Assembly: GCA_032358165.1 (NCBI GenBank)
Contig: JAALGY010000036.1
Location: forward strand, 1,364,001-1,428,000
Direction of reading: 5' to 3'
Length of the DNA stretch: 64,000 nucleotides
Origin: Diplosphaera chodatii
Taxonomy: Eukaryota; Chlorophyta; Trebouxiophyceae; Prasiolales; Stichococcaceae
The translations under genes and the position numbers were made by a program. The notes beneath the pieces are model-generated. The model was not told where the DNA came from, searched no databases, and saw only the letters and a program-made list of their open reading frames with translations. Below are positions 11,447-23,890 of the stretch, in pieces (the stretch's first letter is position 1; the number at the start of each line of letters is the position of its first letter).

Positions 11447-12343
11447 TATGTGTGAGCAGGGTACGTAGTTCGGTGTGGCACAGCTGTTAGCTCGCTGCCA
11501 AGTGCAATGGACTGCGCTATAGTTTTGACAACTTCACCCACATCACGTTTGCTGCAACATGGACCACCTGAGCCATTGCTGCGTGGTGGCTCTTGACATC
11601 ATGTCCTGGTCCGCGCGTCACCAGCGAGGTCAGCCTGCCGAGCTGTTACAGATGCTGCTCGTGATTGCACGCATGCCAATTGCCCTGTTGCCATCATATC
11701 GGCCACCGGACGCCTCGCTTGCAGCAAAGTACGACCGAAGATCTCCACGGAGCATACTGCATGCGCATATGCTGAACGCACGCAAGGATGGCTGCGGAAT
11801 TTGTCAGGGGATGTGATCCACACATGCGTTCACTGGTGCTTGCGCATAGTCCAGCGCTGCTTGTTAGGTATGCTAGACCTGCGACTCGGAGGCTCTTTCT
11901 ACAAGTCTGCAACCTTGCCACTGCCAAAAGAGACGAGGACAGCATGAATGATTGAATGTCGTTCTCAAATGGAGAATATCTCTAAAGTGCGAACCCTTGC
12001 GTCCCAAATTACTTCCATCGATGTATAGTGGCCAATTTGCAACAAGTACGAGTTCACAACAATACAATCGCTTAATGTGCAAAACGAAAGTAGTGAGATG
12101 CCCTACGGCCTCAGTTTGCAAGCGGAGACACAATTGTTTGTCTCAGCTTGACAATGGCGCAGCGCAGCAGCTTCTCAAGCCTAGCCACAAGCAGACATTT
12201 GGGGCCCTTTGCATCTCCATAGCTCTGCAAGCGGTGCGGCAGTAGTCAGTCAGCACATCGTCCTGCTCCATGTACGTCGATGCTAGAACCAGGCTGCATA
12301 ACTCCTGCCAGCGTGAGCATCTTACAGGCAAGGCGGACGCCTC
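11447..12343. other. Intergenic stretch, GT77 upstream region and QNG1 3' region
   Basis: Lower GC than the genes. Small open frames on both strands (for example 11559-11816 plus, 11952-12245 plus) lack splice or family support. I see no gene. Confidence 0.5.
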
Positions 12344-15036
12344 TCAGTAATAGATGGTCAGCGTCCTATGGTGCGGAGGCGCAGCGTCTCGCTCTGCCTC
12401 GCCCCTGCCCCAGAGCCACCAGTCGACTGCCACAGCCGTCACGCCCTGAAGCAGCTGCTCTGACGTGCTGCCATCACCCTGAGAGCCATCTGCAGCTGCA
12501 TTGGCTGCGGCTGCTGGTGTGGAGGTGCCCGCTGCAGGGCTGCTAGTGCTAAGGTCTGTTGCAGGGCCGCTGCCGCCCACCACACCTGGCGCCTGGACCG
12601 CGCTGCAGCCTGCCGGGCCATCTGCTGCAGAGCTGACAACCGGTGCAGTGGAGGGCGCCGCCGCAGGAAGCGCTGATTGCGATCGAGCATCCAGCGCACG
12701 CCGCAGCATTTCCACAGCTGCGATTGTGCAGGCGCGAATTTCGACTTCTTCCTCGCTGCCAGGCGATATCTGCTGTTTGCTGTCCACCTGCAAGTGGGGC
12801 CGCACCATCTTGCAAAGCCAAGATCGTGCAACTGCTGCAATGCTGCAACCTGGGTGCGCGTGTGTCTTCACACTGACCAGGGCATACAGCGTTCCAATCT
12901 GCGGCGCACAGAATACCGCACCAGCATCTGGGGCATGTGCTATGCATATAACTGAACCTAAGAGCTCCTTTGCGCAGCACCTTGGCTGCCAGGTCATCAG
13001 CGTACTGCAGGACGCCCAGCTGGCGCAGCACCACGGGCACTCTGTAGTCCGCAAAGGTCGTCAGCCGCCCGATGTCGCTGAAGGCGCCCAGGCCGCTGCC
13101 GCCGAATGCGCCCCACACATCCGCCACGAAGATCTGCGCACGCTTGTACAGGAATACCTGCCGGCCCCTGCAGACGGGGGGAGTCTGTGAGTTGGGGACC
13201 CCTCCGGGTCTGCACGTGCTGGCGGCGTCTGATGGCTGCTTGCTGGTCGGATTAAGCTCCACTGACAAAGATGTCAGGTGAATTGCCACATCATAACAAA
13301 CCGCCAAGCACAGCTCAGGTGAACACGCCTTCAAGCCTCACCTGTAAATCGCATGGTCTCGAAAGCCGGGAAAGGCCGCCGTCACCAGCTGCATCAGCCT
13401 TGCTGCGGAGCCATCCGCGGCAGCGACTAGGCTGGCTGCCTGGCCACCGTATTGCTGCAGGAGGCCAGCGCCCACCTGCACAGTCGCATCGAACATCAGG
13501 GACGGAGGAGGTGTCAGAGCAGTACAGGGCTACTGAAGAGGACCTCACGCAGCAGCCTGACAGCCAGAAGGGGACCCAAGCAATACAAGGCTGGATCTGC
13601 CCTGGGATCAGATATACACAGGTCTTGCACTGCTTCGTTTCGTCTTGGCTATTGGTATGAAGCGATCGGCACCTCCCGCAGCAACCGGGCGCGTTCATCC
13701 TGCAGCGGCAGCGGCTCGCGCCGGCGCAGCAGCACCTGCAGCGCCGGACCATCCATCCCCGCCAGCCGCCCGGCGTCCAGCGCTGCTGCGTCCACGGCCA
13801 GCGACTCCTGCAAGCACGTTGGAGTGTGTTTCGGGAGCGATGGCGAGACATAGCGTAGGGGGCACTTGGGCTCACTGAGCTGCACTTGCCCTCAGGCCTG
13901 TGGCTTTGCTCCTGGTACATCATTCTGGGCTGTGCAACTGCTCGTGGAACCGGTGCTAGAAACAAGTACGGCAACACTTAAGCTTCCGCACCTTGAGCCC
14001 ACGGGCCAGATGCTCGTACTCGAGGCCGGACTGCGGCCAGAAGCAGAAGTTCAGGGCGTCCAGCACCAGCAGGTACTGCGCCGTGGCTGCATCGCCGCCC
14101 CGGAAGTGAACCTCTGCACTCATCAAAACCACATCACTGCGTGCCCGTTAGACTCAGCACATGCTGCGCTGCCTGTCACTTTGCTGCAGTAGGGGTGCGT
14201 GTCATCTGCGCGGCGCAGAGCAGTGTGCACCAGGTGAGCTCACTAAGAATGTACTGAGCCTGTGTCACACACCAGCTCCGACGTGTCGTGCCCGACCACA
14301 TATGAGAGCACCTGTGTCCCATTGCGGGCGCTGCAGGGTGTCCAACTCCGCAGGTGTGGCCGCCGCTGCAGCTGCCTCCACCGCTGCGAGCGGAACAGCA
14401 GCAGCTTTAGGACAGAGATACAGCTTGGATACCCGCTGTGCTCAATCGAGACTCAAAAGATGCCTGCAGTGGATTTGTTGCCCGTGCGCTATCTGTGGAC
14501 GGTGACAGAGAGCGCAATCCGTACTTGAACAGCGCACGCCAGCAAGGCGATGGCTGATGACAAGGTGTGTACCATCCGGAGTTGCAGTTTTTGGCATACA
14601 GTGTGACTGGCAAATGCATTTCACCAGAAGACGGACCTGCTGCGCTGATGCGGACGTGCTGCGCCTGCGCCGCGACCCACGCCGCAGTCTCTGCGACATC
14701 CGCCAGGCAGTCCCGGTGCATGGCTTCGCTGCCACTCCCGCCAAGTGGCTTAGGTGGACCAGCTGGAGAGGCTGCGGCTTCTGATGTGATGCTCAGGCTG
14801 ATGGAGCTCGCGCTGCGTCTGGATGACTGCAGAAGCTCATGCCTCTGCCGCAAGGCTTCGAAATGCTCTGGTGGCGGCGGCTTGCGCTTGGCAGGAGACG
14901 TGTGTTCAGTCGACTTGAGCAGCCTGCCGCGTCGCGACCACTTGCCCCTGAGGTCCTGAACTCCACGAGGTAGGTTTGGGATCGCTGGGTCACTGTCCTC
15001 AAAGGTGATCTTTATGTTTGGGCGCCGCTGCGACAT
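12344..15036 (-). CDS. QNG1: Queuosine 5'-phosphate N-glycosylase/hydrolase (queuosine salvage, DUF2419)
   Basis: Eight exons chain in phase (14625-15036, 14312-14404, 13992-14113, 13673-13807, 13342-13475, 12981-13167, 12878-12898, 12344-12787; TGA), about 515 residues. Family signatures appear in order: VAETAAWVAAQAQHVRI, LVLDALNFCFWPQSGLEYEH, LQDERARLLRE, FPGFRDHAIYR, YKRAQIFVADVWGAF followed by FADYRVP, ISPGSEEEVEIRA, and the ending AVDWWLWGRGEAE...HHRTLTIYY. This enzyme frees queuine base from queuosine nucleotide so that it can be put back into tRNA wobble positions. Compared with animal relatives there is a basic, low-complexity N-terminal extension of about 110 residues, and a Ser/Ala/Pro-rich insert after EVEIRACTIAAVEMLRR. 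One exon is only 21 nt. Neighbouring genes are unrelated in function. Confidence 0.92.
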
Positions 15037-16053
15037 TGGTGCATGCCTTCAAATCAACAAATGGCCCGAGTGCACGCCAGCGCTTCGAGGCAAAATCAGT
15101 GATGCGTCAGCAAAGCGATATGACAAGGTATGTCCAATGCAGGCAACAGTCTGCGCCACTGAAGGTGCATTGGGGTTGTTCCGGTGAACTCAAATTGTTA
15201 CCCCTAGTTGACATGGCTTACGTCATCACTCAGGGCCATGACTGTTGGTGGTGACCCTGCAATGGCCTGATATCCGGCACTGTGCACGATCCACGGCAAA
15301 AGCAAATTCGAGCCGCACGCCTTCTGCAGACTTGCCATCCATGTCACTTTGCAACTCTCGGCCAGGAGCTCCTGATAGCGGGCATGCACCATGGCATCTG
15401 TGCTACCAGAGGCTTGCACACTTGTTTGCCCAAGCAGCTAGATGTTCAATCGCAGCACAGGGATTGAGCACCATCAAACGAGGTTTGCAGCCGACAGCAG
15501 CAGTAGAGGGAGAACAACTGGCGCATGTGCAGCCTGCCAATGCGACAACATGTGCCGAATTCATAATAGCTGCAGTGGCAGCGGCGCTGTATCAGTGGGG
15601 TAATCTGTGACAGAGCGACACCGGCACAAACGTCATGGCCGCTGCTGCCACCTACCGCTGTTTGTTGGCGAGACCTCTGCCTACATTTATCTGGCGCTCA
15701 TTTGCCGGCAGCTTGCAGCCCCGCCCGCAGGAATTTGGGTCAGCGCAAACGTGGCCGCACCCCGCCCATTATGTGCCAGCAGTCCATGCCCTTCGGCATT
15801 CCCAGCTGCCTCAACAGGCCTCAGTGTCCTATTTGCCCTGCTGCCGCTGGCGACTGCTTGGCCTGCTGCACTGTCAAGCTGCAGCGTTGGCGCCGCATCG
15901 TGCACCTTGCGGCTGAGCTTCCGCGCTGCAACACGGCTGCACGACCACCCCACAGCGCGGCCAGGCTGCCGGCTCTCGCCGAACTCTGCTTGCAGCCCCA
16001 CGGCTGCTGGCCTGTGACAACACGCATCCGGCTGTCCCCGGCAGCAGCACCCC
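15037..16053. other. Unassigned GC-rich stretch with possible exons
   Basis: From 15640 to 16030 several frames are open on both strands, so composition does not decide the coding strand. A minus-strand frame at 15204-15419 (ending DDVSHVN, TAG) reads like an exon, and a minus-strand ATG at 16027 opens an Arg/Ala/Ser-rich N-terminus resembling an organelle transit peptide. Together they might form a small gene between QNG1 and the DUF212 gene, but I found no recognised domain and no firm splice chain. Confidence 0.25.
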
Positions 16054-17814
16054 CTATGTCAAGGGGTGCGCCCAGGACACTCCCACCAAGTAGCCCACTA
16101 CCACGCCCAGCACAGCCCCTGCCGCCACCTGCAATGGCGAACCGTCAGACATTCGGACTAGAGCCATGCCCGGAACAGTGTCTGCACTTCAAGCCCTGAG
16201 TCAACACGGCATTACCACATGGATGTACCGTTGGTTGTTTCAGACAGCATTGGGACCTACCTGCAGGGGCGTGTGCCCCAGTGTGTCCCGCAGGGGGCGC
16301 GTGTCTGACACAGGGTGGTCTGGCGGCAGCTCCGTGATGATCATGTTGAGCACGGAGGCCTGCTTGCCCGCGTGCAGCCGCACCCCGCTCGCATCATACA
16401 TCACCACCTGTGGGCAGATGGCAACTTCATCCGAAGGATACAAAGACCTTGATGCATGAGCACTTCACAACAGTGATGCCTGCACCTGAAACATAGCATG
16501 CAATCAAGGGTGTCAAAAGCTAGTAGATAAGTGTACCGCACGCACTGTAGCTCGAGGTTGAACCTCGACAGAATCCTTGCAGCACGGGCTCACCATGCTG
16601 AAGACCAGGGCGACTGCAAAGGCGGGCGCAGATGTGCCGCTGATGCAGCCCAGCGCGGTGGTCAGCCCCAGCACCTGCACAGCTTACCATCCTCAACACG
16701 AGGACTAGCGGGCCCGACGTGTGATCGGCTTAATGACATGGCACGCAATGTCTGGAGTGAGCAGGTGTGGATGCACATGGCCATGCTGTGGTTTTCCACG
16801 TCGAGCAGCAATGGCCCAGCAGCATGCTCACCATGGATGTGTGCGATGACGGCATGCCGCCAGAGCCGATGATGCGGGTCAGGTCCCACTTGTTCTCGGT
16901 GTAGTAGTAGGTGAAGCACTTCGTGATCTGCGCGATGGCGAATGCAATGAAAGCCGCCACAAACGGCCTGCACAAGAGAACAAAGCACCCGGTTGCCCTC
17001 GCTGCACAGAACGCAGACTCTCACGCCGTACAGCCATCTATACATTGCAAATGCATGGGCGCATGAAGCAATCACGGGTGCCGTGATCTGTGTGTCATCT
17101 GCTGAACAAGCATTAATACAAAGCCACATCGCGGCACTCCACTCTGCAGGGGTGTGCAAAGCACGCCTGCGACTAGGCGCCTCTGAACCACAGCATGCAT
17201 TGGCGAGGGCAGCTAGGAGGCGGCATGTGCAACCTTGCCGAGCCCCGCGGTCATGCGTGATCTCTGCAGGCAGTGGCGACAGACTGGGCGGCCAGCCTGC
17301 TGCCAGCTTGGTTTCAAGGAAGGACCCAAGGAGACACGTTCAAGGCTGCGCACCCATTCTGCACCAGCCCGGGCAGCCCTGTAGATGAGTACAGGAAGCC
17401 GCTGTCACGCGCCGCCCCGTCCGCCATGGTGTCGCCCGTCAGCCGGCTCACGGCGCCGCCCGCGGTGCCATGCCGCGCGGCCCCGCCCACGAAGTCGGTG
17501 ATGCTGCACAGCAAGTATCTCAGTTAAGGACACATCTACTGTGTACACATCGAACTCTTGCGATCGTGCCCCCTGAGCCGATTGCTTGCACCTTGCCAAG
17601 CCGACATGTCCGCAGCAGTGATTGCGGGCTGCTGCTGTGGTGCACAGCGGGTGAGAGCCACGTGTTCAGGCGGCAGCTGCAGTGGTAGAAGCAGCCCATG
17701 ACACTTGCTGGCTGCAGTCCCACTTGACTTTGCCAATGATCATTCTCGGAGAAAAAGCTGACGCCGGACCTGTTGACTATCACGAAGACCGCGGTCCAGA
17801 GAATGGTGGCGAGC
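16054..17814 (-). CDS. DUF212 / acid phosphatase-vanadium haloperoxidase-related membrane protein (PF02681)
   Basis: Five 3' exons chain in phase: 17354-17503, 16832-16967, 16594-16674, 16261-16407 and 16054-16128 (TAG). An upstream exon (about 17772-17814, LATILWTAVFVIVN) also joins in phase. The protein matches the plant family closely: GPFVAAFIAFAIAQITK, then SGGMPSSHTSM, then a membrane helix ending ALVFSM, then VVMYDASGVRLHAGKQASVL, then RDTLGHTPLQ and VAAGAVLGVVVGYLVG. GGMPSSHT is the family's version of the PAP2-like phosphatase motif. It is a small multi-pass membrane protein; the biochemical role of the family is poorly known. The extra N-terminal hydrophobic exon suggests a longer protein than the land-plant members. 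The 5' end is not resolved: candidate first exons with transit-peptide character lie at 17830-18300 and at 18440-18743. Confidence 0.88.
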
Positions 17815-19057
17815 CTGCACGGGCCGCAGCGGACAGCCCGCCGCTAACCCCGCCCCTGACCGGCTGGCCGCTCCTGCTGCTTCCCGCTGCGCCTCCCAGT
17901 GCTGTGTGGCCGGTTCGCTGCCGGGCTGCCGCTGCTGCAGGGGCCCACTGGTTTTGCTGGTGCCAGATACGTCTGCCCTCAATATAAAAGCGCTGGAAGC
18001 TGTGTCGCTGCAGCAGCGCAGGCTATGAAAGGCTGCGCGACCAGGCGTGCTTGCCCACCCTGCACCGCACCGCCCGCAGCCACGTTCGATGTCACGGGGT
18101 GCGCTGCTTGACACGCAGGCAAATCTCAACTTCAAGCTTTGATCAACTCTGTATGCTGACCGTGCTGAACCATGCTGACATGCATGTGCACACTTGAGAA
18201 CACTTGACAGGGAGTACATCTCTGTGGCAGAGGCACATTCTGGACGTGGAAGTGTGGAAACCTGCGCACCTGATGAGCAGTTGGCAGCAGCTGCCACGTG
18301 TATCCAAACACTGAGAGATCAAAGGCGAACTTCCTGCTGTTGTTGTTGGCAGTTCACAGCACGTCAAATCTATGGCAGGTACCGAAGGTTGACCGCACAG
18401 ATGCGAGGCTGCGCAGGCTTTCGAGACGAGACGCAGCACTTCAAATAACAGACGCTGTGATCGAGTTCGTGAACTGCGAGTGACGTGATGCACCGGCGCT
18501 TTGGTGACCATGTTGTTGAGGCCCGGTCTGGACGCAGGAAACGGAGGCAGGAAGCCGCAGTCGGCCCAACTTAAGAACGCATGAAGCCGGCTGCCTGGTC
18601 CCCACTCGCGTGCAAACCATAAGCCCACGGCAATATCCATACCAAGCAGCTGTTTGGCCTCCGCGCGGCGCGGCTGCAACGCTTTGCATGGCTCCCTGAG
18701 GCACATTGACCCGGATCGCCTGGGCTGCTGCTGCTGATAACAAAGTGCCACACGAGCATCAAAATCCACACGTCCGCGGCTGCAACTCGCGCTGGTCAGC
18801 CTGCAGCAGCGAGTTCTCAGGCCTGATCAACTTGCTGCCCCACAGCCATCTTGCAGCGGCTCGGTGGCGGCAACAGTGCTGCAGTGCTTCATCTTGCCGG
18901 CACAGCATACACTCTGCGCCTCGGGCGCATGCAGAGCAGACTTGAGACTGCCGCGTCGGCGCGAGGCGCCAGGGGCATGCGCCGACGCCGGTGCTGAGGG
19001 CGACGGCACCCCAGCAGGCGCAGAAGCGGTGTCGGCAGCAGCGGCCGGCAGGCCCGC
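17815..19057. other. DUF212 5' exon(s) and SRP9 upstream region
   Basis: Minus-strand frames starting near 18743 (Ala/Arg/Ser-rich, transit-peptide-like) and near 18297 are candidate first exons of the DUF212 gene; I could not choose between them. A TATA-like TATAAAAG lies on the plus strand at about 17983-17990, over 1 kb from SRP9. The SRP9 promoter should be in the last few hundred bases. Confidence 0.4.
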
Positions 19058-19933
19058 ATGCCGTACATAGAGGACTGGGCAGAGTTCCAGGCCCAGGCGG
19101 AGGCCCTGTACCGCTCGCGGCCCCTGCACACGCGCTACGTGCTGAAGTACCGCCACTGCGAGGGGCGGCTGGTGCTGAAGGTCACGGATGACATCGTGGT
19201 GAGCAGCACCGCTTCTGCCATTTATGTCCTGAAGCATTGGCTGCAATGGTTGCCATGCACGTGTATCGACAGGACTTGCTTTGCTCCCCGATGCCGTCAG
19301 GGGTGTTGAAGGTATCTGGCTGTACCCAGCGAGCCTAGCGTCTGTGGCGGATGTTGCTGCATGTGCTGTGCTGCATGCGAGGCGGCTCAAAAGGCTTTGC
19401 TGCCATGATCTGTCCTCCATAGAATGGCGCCCTGTCCAGCGTGTCGTGTGCCCCCCCTGCAGTGCCTCAAGTTCAGCACGGACCAGCAGGCGGACCTGAA
19501 GCGGGTGGAGGCGCTGAACAACACCTTCTTCCGGCTCATGGCGCGGGGCCCTGACGCAGGTGCGCCCCGAACCCTGAACCCCGTTCTGCTTCATGGACTG
19601 CCAAACATTCGGATGGAACGTCGGGATCAAACGGTGTGTGGCCGCCAGCATGTGGCGGTCCTGTATAGGCTGTTGGAGCATTCGCATTTGACACATGATT
19701 TGGGCAGCTCGTGTGCTGCTCAACGCTGCAGCCTCTTCACATTGCAGCATATCACAGCATCGTGCAACCCAACATCGTACATGCTGCTCTGTGTCCATGC
19801 TGTGCTGCGGGGCTGAGATGGCTGTGAGCTGCGTGCAGAGGAGGATCCAGCAGAGGCAGCGGCAGCGTTGGAGCTGCAGCAGCAGCCGCCGGCCGCAGCC
19901 AAGCAGGGGCGGAAGGCCAAGCGGCGAGGCTGA
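19058..19933 (+). CDS. SRP9: Signal recognition particle 9 kDa protein
   Basis: Three exons in phase: 19058-19198, 19463-19559 and 19839-19933 (TGA), about 110 residues. It starts MPYIEDWAEFQAQAEALY and continues VLKYRHCEGRLVLKVTDD and CLKFSTDQQADLKRVEALNN, the SRP9 fold seen in animals and plants (MPYxxxWxEF...VLKYRH..G.L..KVTDD...CLKF.T). SRP9 pairs with SRP14 on the Alu domain of SRP RNA and causes elongation arrest in the cytosol. The C-terminus has an Ala/Gln-rich stretch and ends in a basic GRKAKRRG tail, which could contact RNA (inference). The start is fixed by the conserved MPY. Confidence 0.95.
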
Positions 19934-20568
19934 GCGGCGCGTGCTGCCATCACCCTCGCTGCAGGCTCGGCTGCCCTACGGCGTGCGAGCGTGGGTAGAC
20001 ATGAGCAGCAGCTCTGCGGCACAGCAGACAGCAGGCTGCCCAACAGCAGGCGCCGGTGCCCCTGCCTAGCAGCAAGCCGCAACAGCTCGGCCCCTGCGCC
20101 AGTTTGCCAGCATGGGACATCTGCCGACCTGTTGCGAATTCATGGCTTGTGAGCAGCCTGTGGCCACATACAGCTGCATTCGGGCTCCTCCATCAGCAGC
20201 AGTCCAGTGTGTGTTGTGGGCTGCGTCACCTCAGAGGCCATGTGTGGCGGATCATGAGCTGGGGACTGTCAGTTCATCAATTGTGTGTAGTGCAGTGCAG
20301 CGGGTTGCATGGTGGGCCATCATATTCATGTTGGAATGTCGGCCGGCAAACCCAGATGAACATGCACAGCGAACGTCACATGCACTTCTGCCAGCACTCA
20401 GATACTGCAAGGTCAAGATGCTGAACTTCACAATCACAACGTTATACAGACCGTGCCACCAACTTGACAACCATGATGTGCCCTCCAGACCAAACCTTGC
20501 AGGAGAAGGCACCCTCCCAATGGGATGTACCCGTCCAATGCGCAGACAGCTGAAACCCTCGAACAGCA
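19934..20568. other. Convergent intergenic stretch
   Basis: Between the SRP9 stop and the stop of the minus-strand aquaporin gene. I see no exon; open frames here are short and without splice support. Confidence 0.5.
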
Positions 20569-21695
20569 TCACACAGCCGCATCACCGGTCGGCGCCGCCG
20601 GCTGCAGCCCGGGCACCTCCGTGCCGGCACCGGTGGAAGCAGGCTCGGGGGCGACCGCCCGCCTGCCAGCCCTGGGGCCTTTCTCGGCGCCGTGCGCGCC
20701 CATGTACGGCTCAAAGTGCGCCTGCAAGGGGTGCATGCCAGAAACCGAGGTGGTCAACAATATTCTTTTCTGGCTCAGCTCAACACTGGCAAGCGTGCGT
20801 GGGTGAACAGCCAACTGCAGTGAGCCAGGGGTGGTTCTTGAGCATTTGGCAGCTCGCTGCAGGCGGATGGCACCTGGCAGCTGCTGTACACCCCTGCGGG
20901 ACGTCTGACACTCGTCAACATACAGCACCCGCTCGTAGTTGATTCAGACATCAAAGCCCACCTGCCCTGGGGCTGCCACGCCGCCCTTGGCCTCGCCGCG
21001 CACCCCGGAGTAGGCCGACAGGTGCAGGCCGGACGGCGGCGCATCCGACAGGAAGCCGGCTGCAGAGGGCGTCGGCTTGTCCGGCCGCTGCAGACACAAC
21101 ATTGTGATGAAGGTGTGCTCAGGGCAGCCCGTTGCTCAGACCCTGATGGAACTGCCGGCACAGCATTGTGAGAGTTGTGCTCCTTCGGCAGCTCTGCATA
21201 GCGGGCCACTCCCGTGCAGCTGGGGATGCATGTTGCACAGCTGCTGGACGCTGTGACAGCATGGTAAGGTACTAACTGCAGGATACACCCTGAGGTGTCC
21301 AGGGTTGAGACGCACCTTCTTACCGAACCACTTGCGGAAAAATACCTCGTACACGACGGCGCCCCAGGCGCCGCCTGCGCACGTCAGGCCGCCACACTGA
21401 GTGGTATGGTATCACAGGATGGCGCAGGGTGACAAGCAGCATAGCAACATCTTGCGTGCAACCACTAGCTCCCCTGCAGACATTTAACTTCACTATGCCA
21501 GAGCAATGCGTCGTGTTCAAGCTAAGCGACATGCCCACCAGAAATGGGTCCGACCCTGCACATGACACCGGCATAGTCAGTGGTCACTGTCACAGTGGCA
21601 ACAGTCACGAGCGGCAGCAGATGCACTGCCGGGAATAGGTAATGACGTTGAGCTTGGAGCTTTCTGCGTCCGCACCAGAATATCCAGTGGTCGTC

Positions 21696-21698
21696 CTA
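21696..21698 (-). other. In-frame TAG in the aquaporin second-NPA exon
   Basis: Frame reads RSFGPAVIGGF-TAG-DDHWIFW. The frame continues correctly through the 17-nt exon into GGAWGAVVYEVFF, so only the one codon breaks it. Confidence 0.78.
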
Positions 21699-23887
21699 GA
21701 AGCCGCCGATGACCGCGGGGCCGAAGGACCGCGCCGCTGCAGGCACATACACCACAGGGTGGGCCAGGCCCGCCGGTGTCGGGTGTACACGAAACAGCAT
21801 TGGCGATGTGGCATGCTCAAGTCATCGGTCGATATGTGCAGGACCCAAGCAGCAGCTGGGGGACACTTGAGCAAGGGACGCACGGTTGATGGAGCAGTTG
21901 TCGATGGGGATGGCGATAAGGTGGCACACGAAGATTGTGAAGCCGATGGCAAATGGCGCCAGGATCTGCAGTGCAGCAGCAGCAGTTTCTTGTTGGGCAT
22001 GCAGAACACGCCCTGAAGTCAGGTTGCACAGAAAGATCATTGGTCAATGGTATGCTCACATCACATCATTTGATGCAATGTCCCCTGCCAAACGCATTTT
22101 TGTCTTGAGCCAGCGTCAAGAAGTGTGCTGATATGCGTACCGGCAGATGGACAGCCATTGAGGAGCGCTGTTTGTCAGTCGCTGCAAACACCACGAACAC
22201 AAATACCTGTGCGCAGGAGTGCGCAAGCTCAGCAGCGACGAGCGATTGGATGCATTGCCAGGCATATTCGAAAACAGAGTGATTGTGACAGAAATACTAG
22301 GTGGACTAGGTGTCGCACTGATGGTCAGCATGACAGTAGCAGGTTGACTCTTCAGAGCATCACGACAGAGTGCGGCACGTACAGCAGTTTCCGACGGTTG
22401 ACTCCCACCCAGTCAATTGATCACTATGTGGGGACGCACCATGGTCAGTAGTGCCTCCATGGCCCAAACGGCAGAGTTCTCGATGCCATCAAACACCCGA
22501 TTGGCCGCACCTGCACGCTTGAAGCCATGCGCAAGCCTCAGCATGTATGTTGCAGACGGAGCCGGAGTGATGCGCATAAATGGCAGGTCGCAGGTGCCAT
22601 GCTCTCGGGTCAAAGCAGCAAGCCTGGCACCGTTCGCAGCATGCCAGGCATTCCTGTCGATCTGCAGGTGGATGGCACGCCACAGTTGTGGGATATGGCT
22701 GACAGGTGCTGGGTAGCGGGTGTGCAGCAGTTGTGCTGATATCAACTAATACAACCAGATGCCACTGCTGCCAGATGCCACACATGTCAGCATGCGGAGA
22801 AGATGTGAGGGGAGTCACCAGGTATGGGAACAACGACCCCAGGATGGCGCCGCCTATCTGCAGTTCATCAGATTACAATGAGTTCTCTGAACCTGCTAGG
22901 CATGATGCAGGGCGTCCTTCTGCTTGCATCCCGGACTGCACCCGCAGCATGCGTATGACAGCAAGCGCAACCAGCAGTGGTCCCAGCCGGAGTGCCGTAA
23001 AGGGCGGAAAGTAACAGTGCTGCTGTGCAACTTCTGGCTGGTAGGACCAGAAGGTGCTGCGGTGGACGAGCACCTCTTTGCTATCAGACATACTGGTGTG
23101 TTGGTCTGTATTTCAAAGATCGGGGCCCAGTGCTTGCCTGTGCACCCCAGTAGAACAGAGCACGCTGGGCGGTGATCTTTCTGCCCAGCAGGAAGCCCAG
23201 CGTGATGGCAGGGTTCAGATGCCCGCCTGCAAGCATGTTTCAGCAGCAAACTCAACACCGCGGCTATTGCACTAGCAGCTCATCTGGCAGCCAATTGCAG
23301 TGTTGCTGATGTTAGCTGCGGCTGAGGCTTGCCGCGCAGCTGTGTAGGGGTGCTTGTTGTGTGCACATGATGAGCCTGCGTGCCTGAGAAGGAGGCTGCG
23401 GCAAAGACCAGCACCCCGATGGTCAGCCCGAAGACGGTCGCGATGCTGAGCAGCCGCGCCGTGGTGAGCGCACAGCCGTGGGGGTGTGCTGCAGCGCAGG
23501 GGCGAGAAGCGCGTAGAAGATCTGAGTCTTCGTGCCGCATATGCAGACACACCTCATGCGCCATGGTTGCCAAGCTCAACGTGGCATGACTGCGCTATGA
23601 TGAGCTTGAATCCGCATAGAAGCGGTGTCTTACCTACCCAGCCATTCTGGTCCTGCCCCTGGAGACCGACATCGATGCTGTGGCAGCTGAAGCAGGCGTG
23701 CTGTGCACAAAAAGTGCATTTCATCGTTTGCATCCGTGTCTCTCCCAGATGCTAGATGCTAGGTGCCTCAATTGCCAGTCGACGGTCTGCTTATAAGGCA
23801 GTAGCCACATCTGCTCAGCAACTCTGCGAATGGCCTGCCACAGGCTGTGCCGGGCAGACTCACCCCAATGGTGATGAAGAGGAAGGC

Positions 23888-23890
23888 TCA
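23888..23890 (-). other. In-frame TGA in the aquaporin first helix
   Basis: Frame reads AEFACT-TGA-AFLFITIG. The flanking codons match the MIP first transmembrane helix, so the stop is inside an otherwise conserved exon. Confidence 0.75.

Noticed and set aside
15640..16030. Long open frames on both strands suggesting two overlapping genes
   Set aside because: High GC alone lowers stop frequency in all frames; no family match or splice chain supports both strands.
21696..23890. Reassigned stop codons (as in some ulvophyte algae) to explain the aquaporin stops
   Set aside because: TAG ends the TARBP1-like, DUF212 and 3806-4426 genes at the expected C-termini, TAA ends the 2210-3350 gene and TGA ends most others, so the code looks standard.
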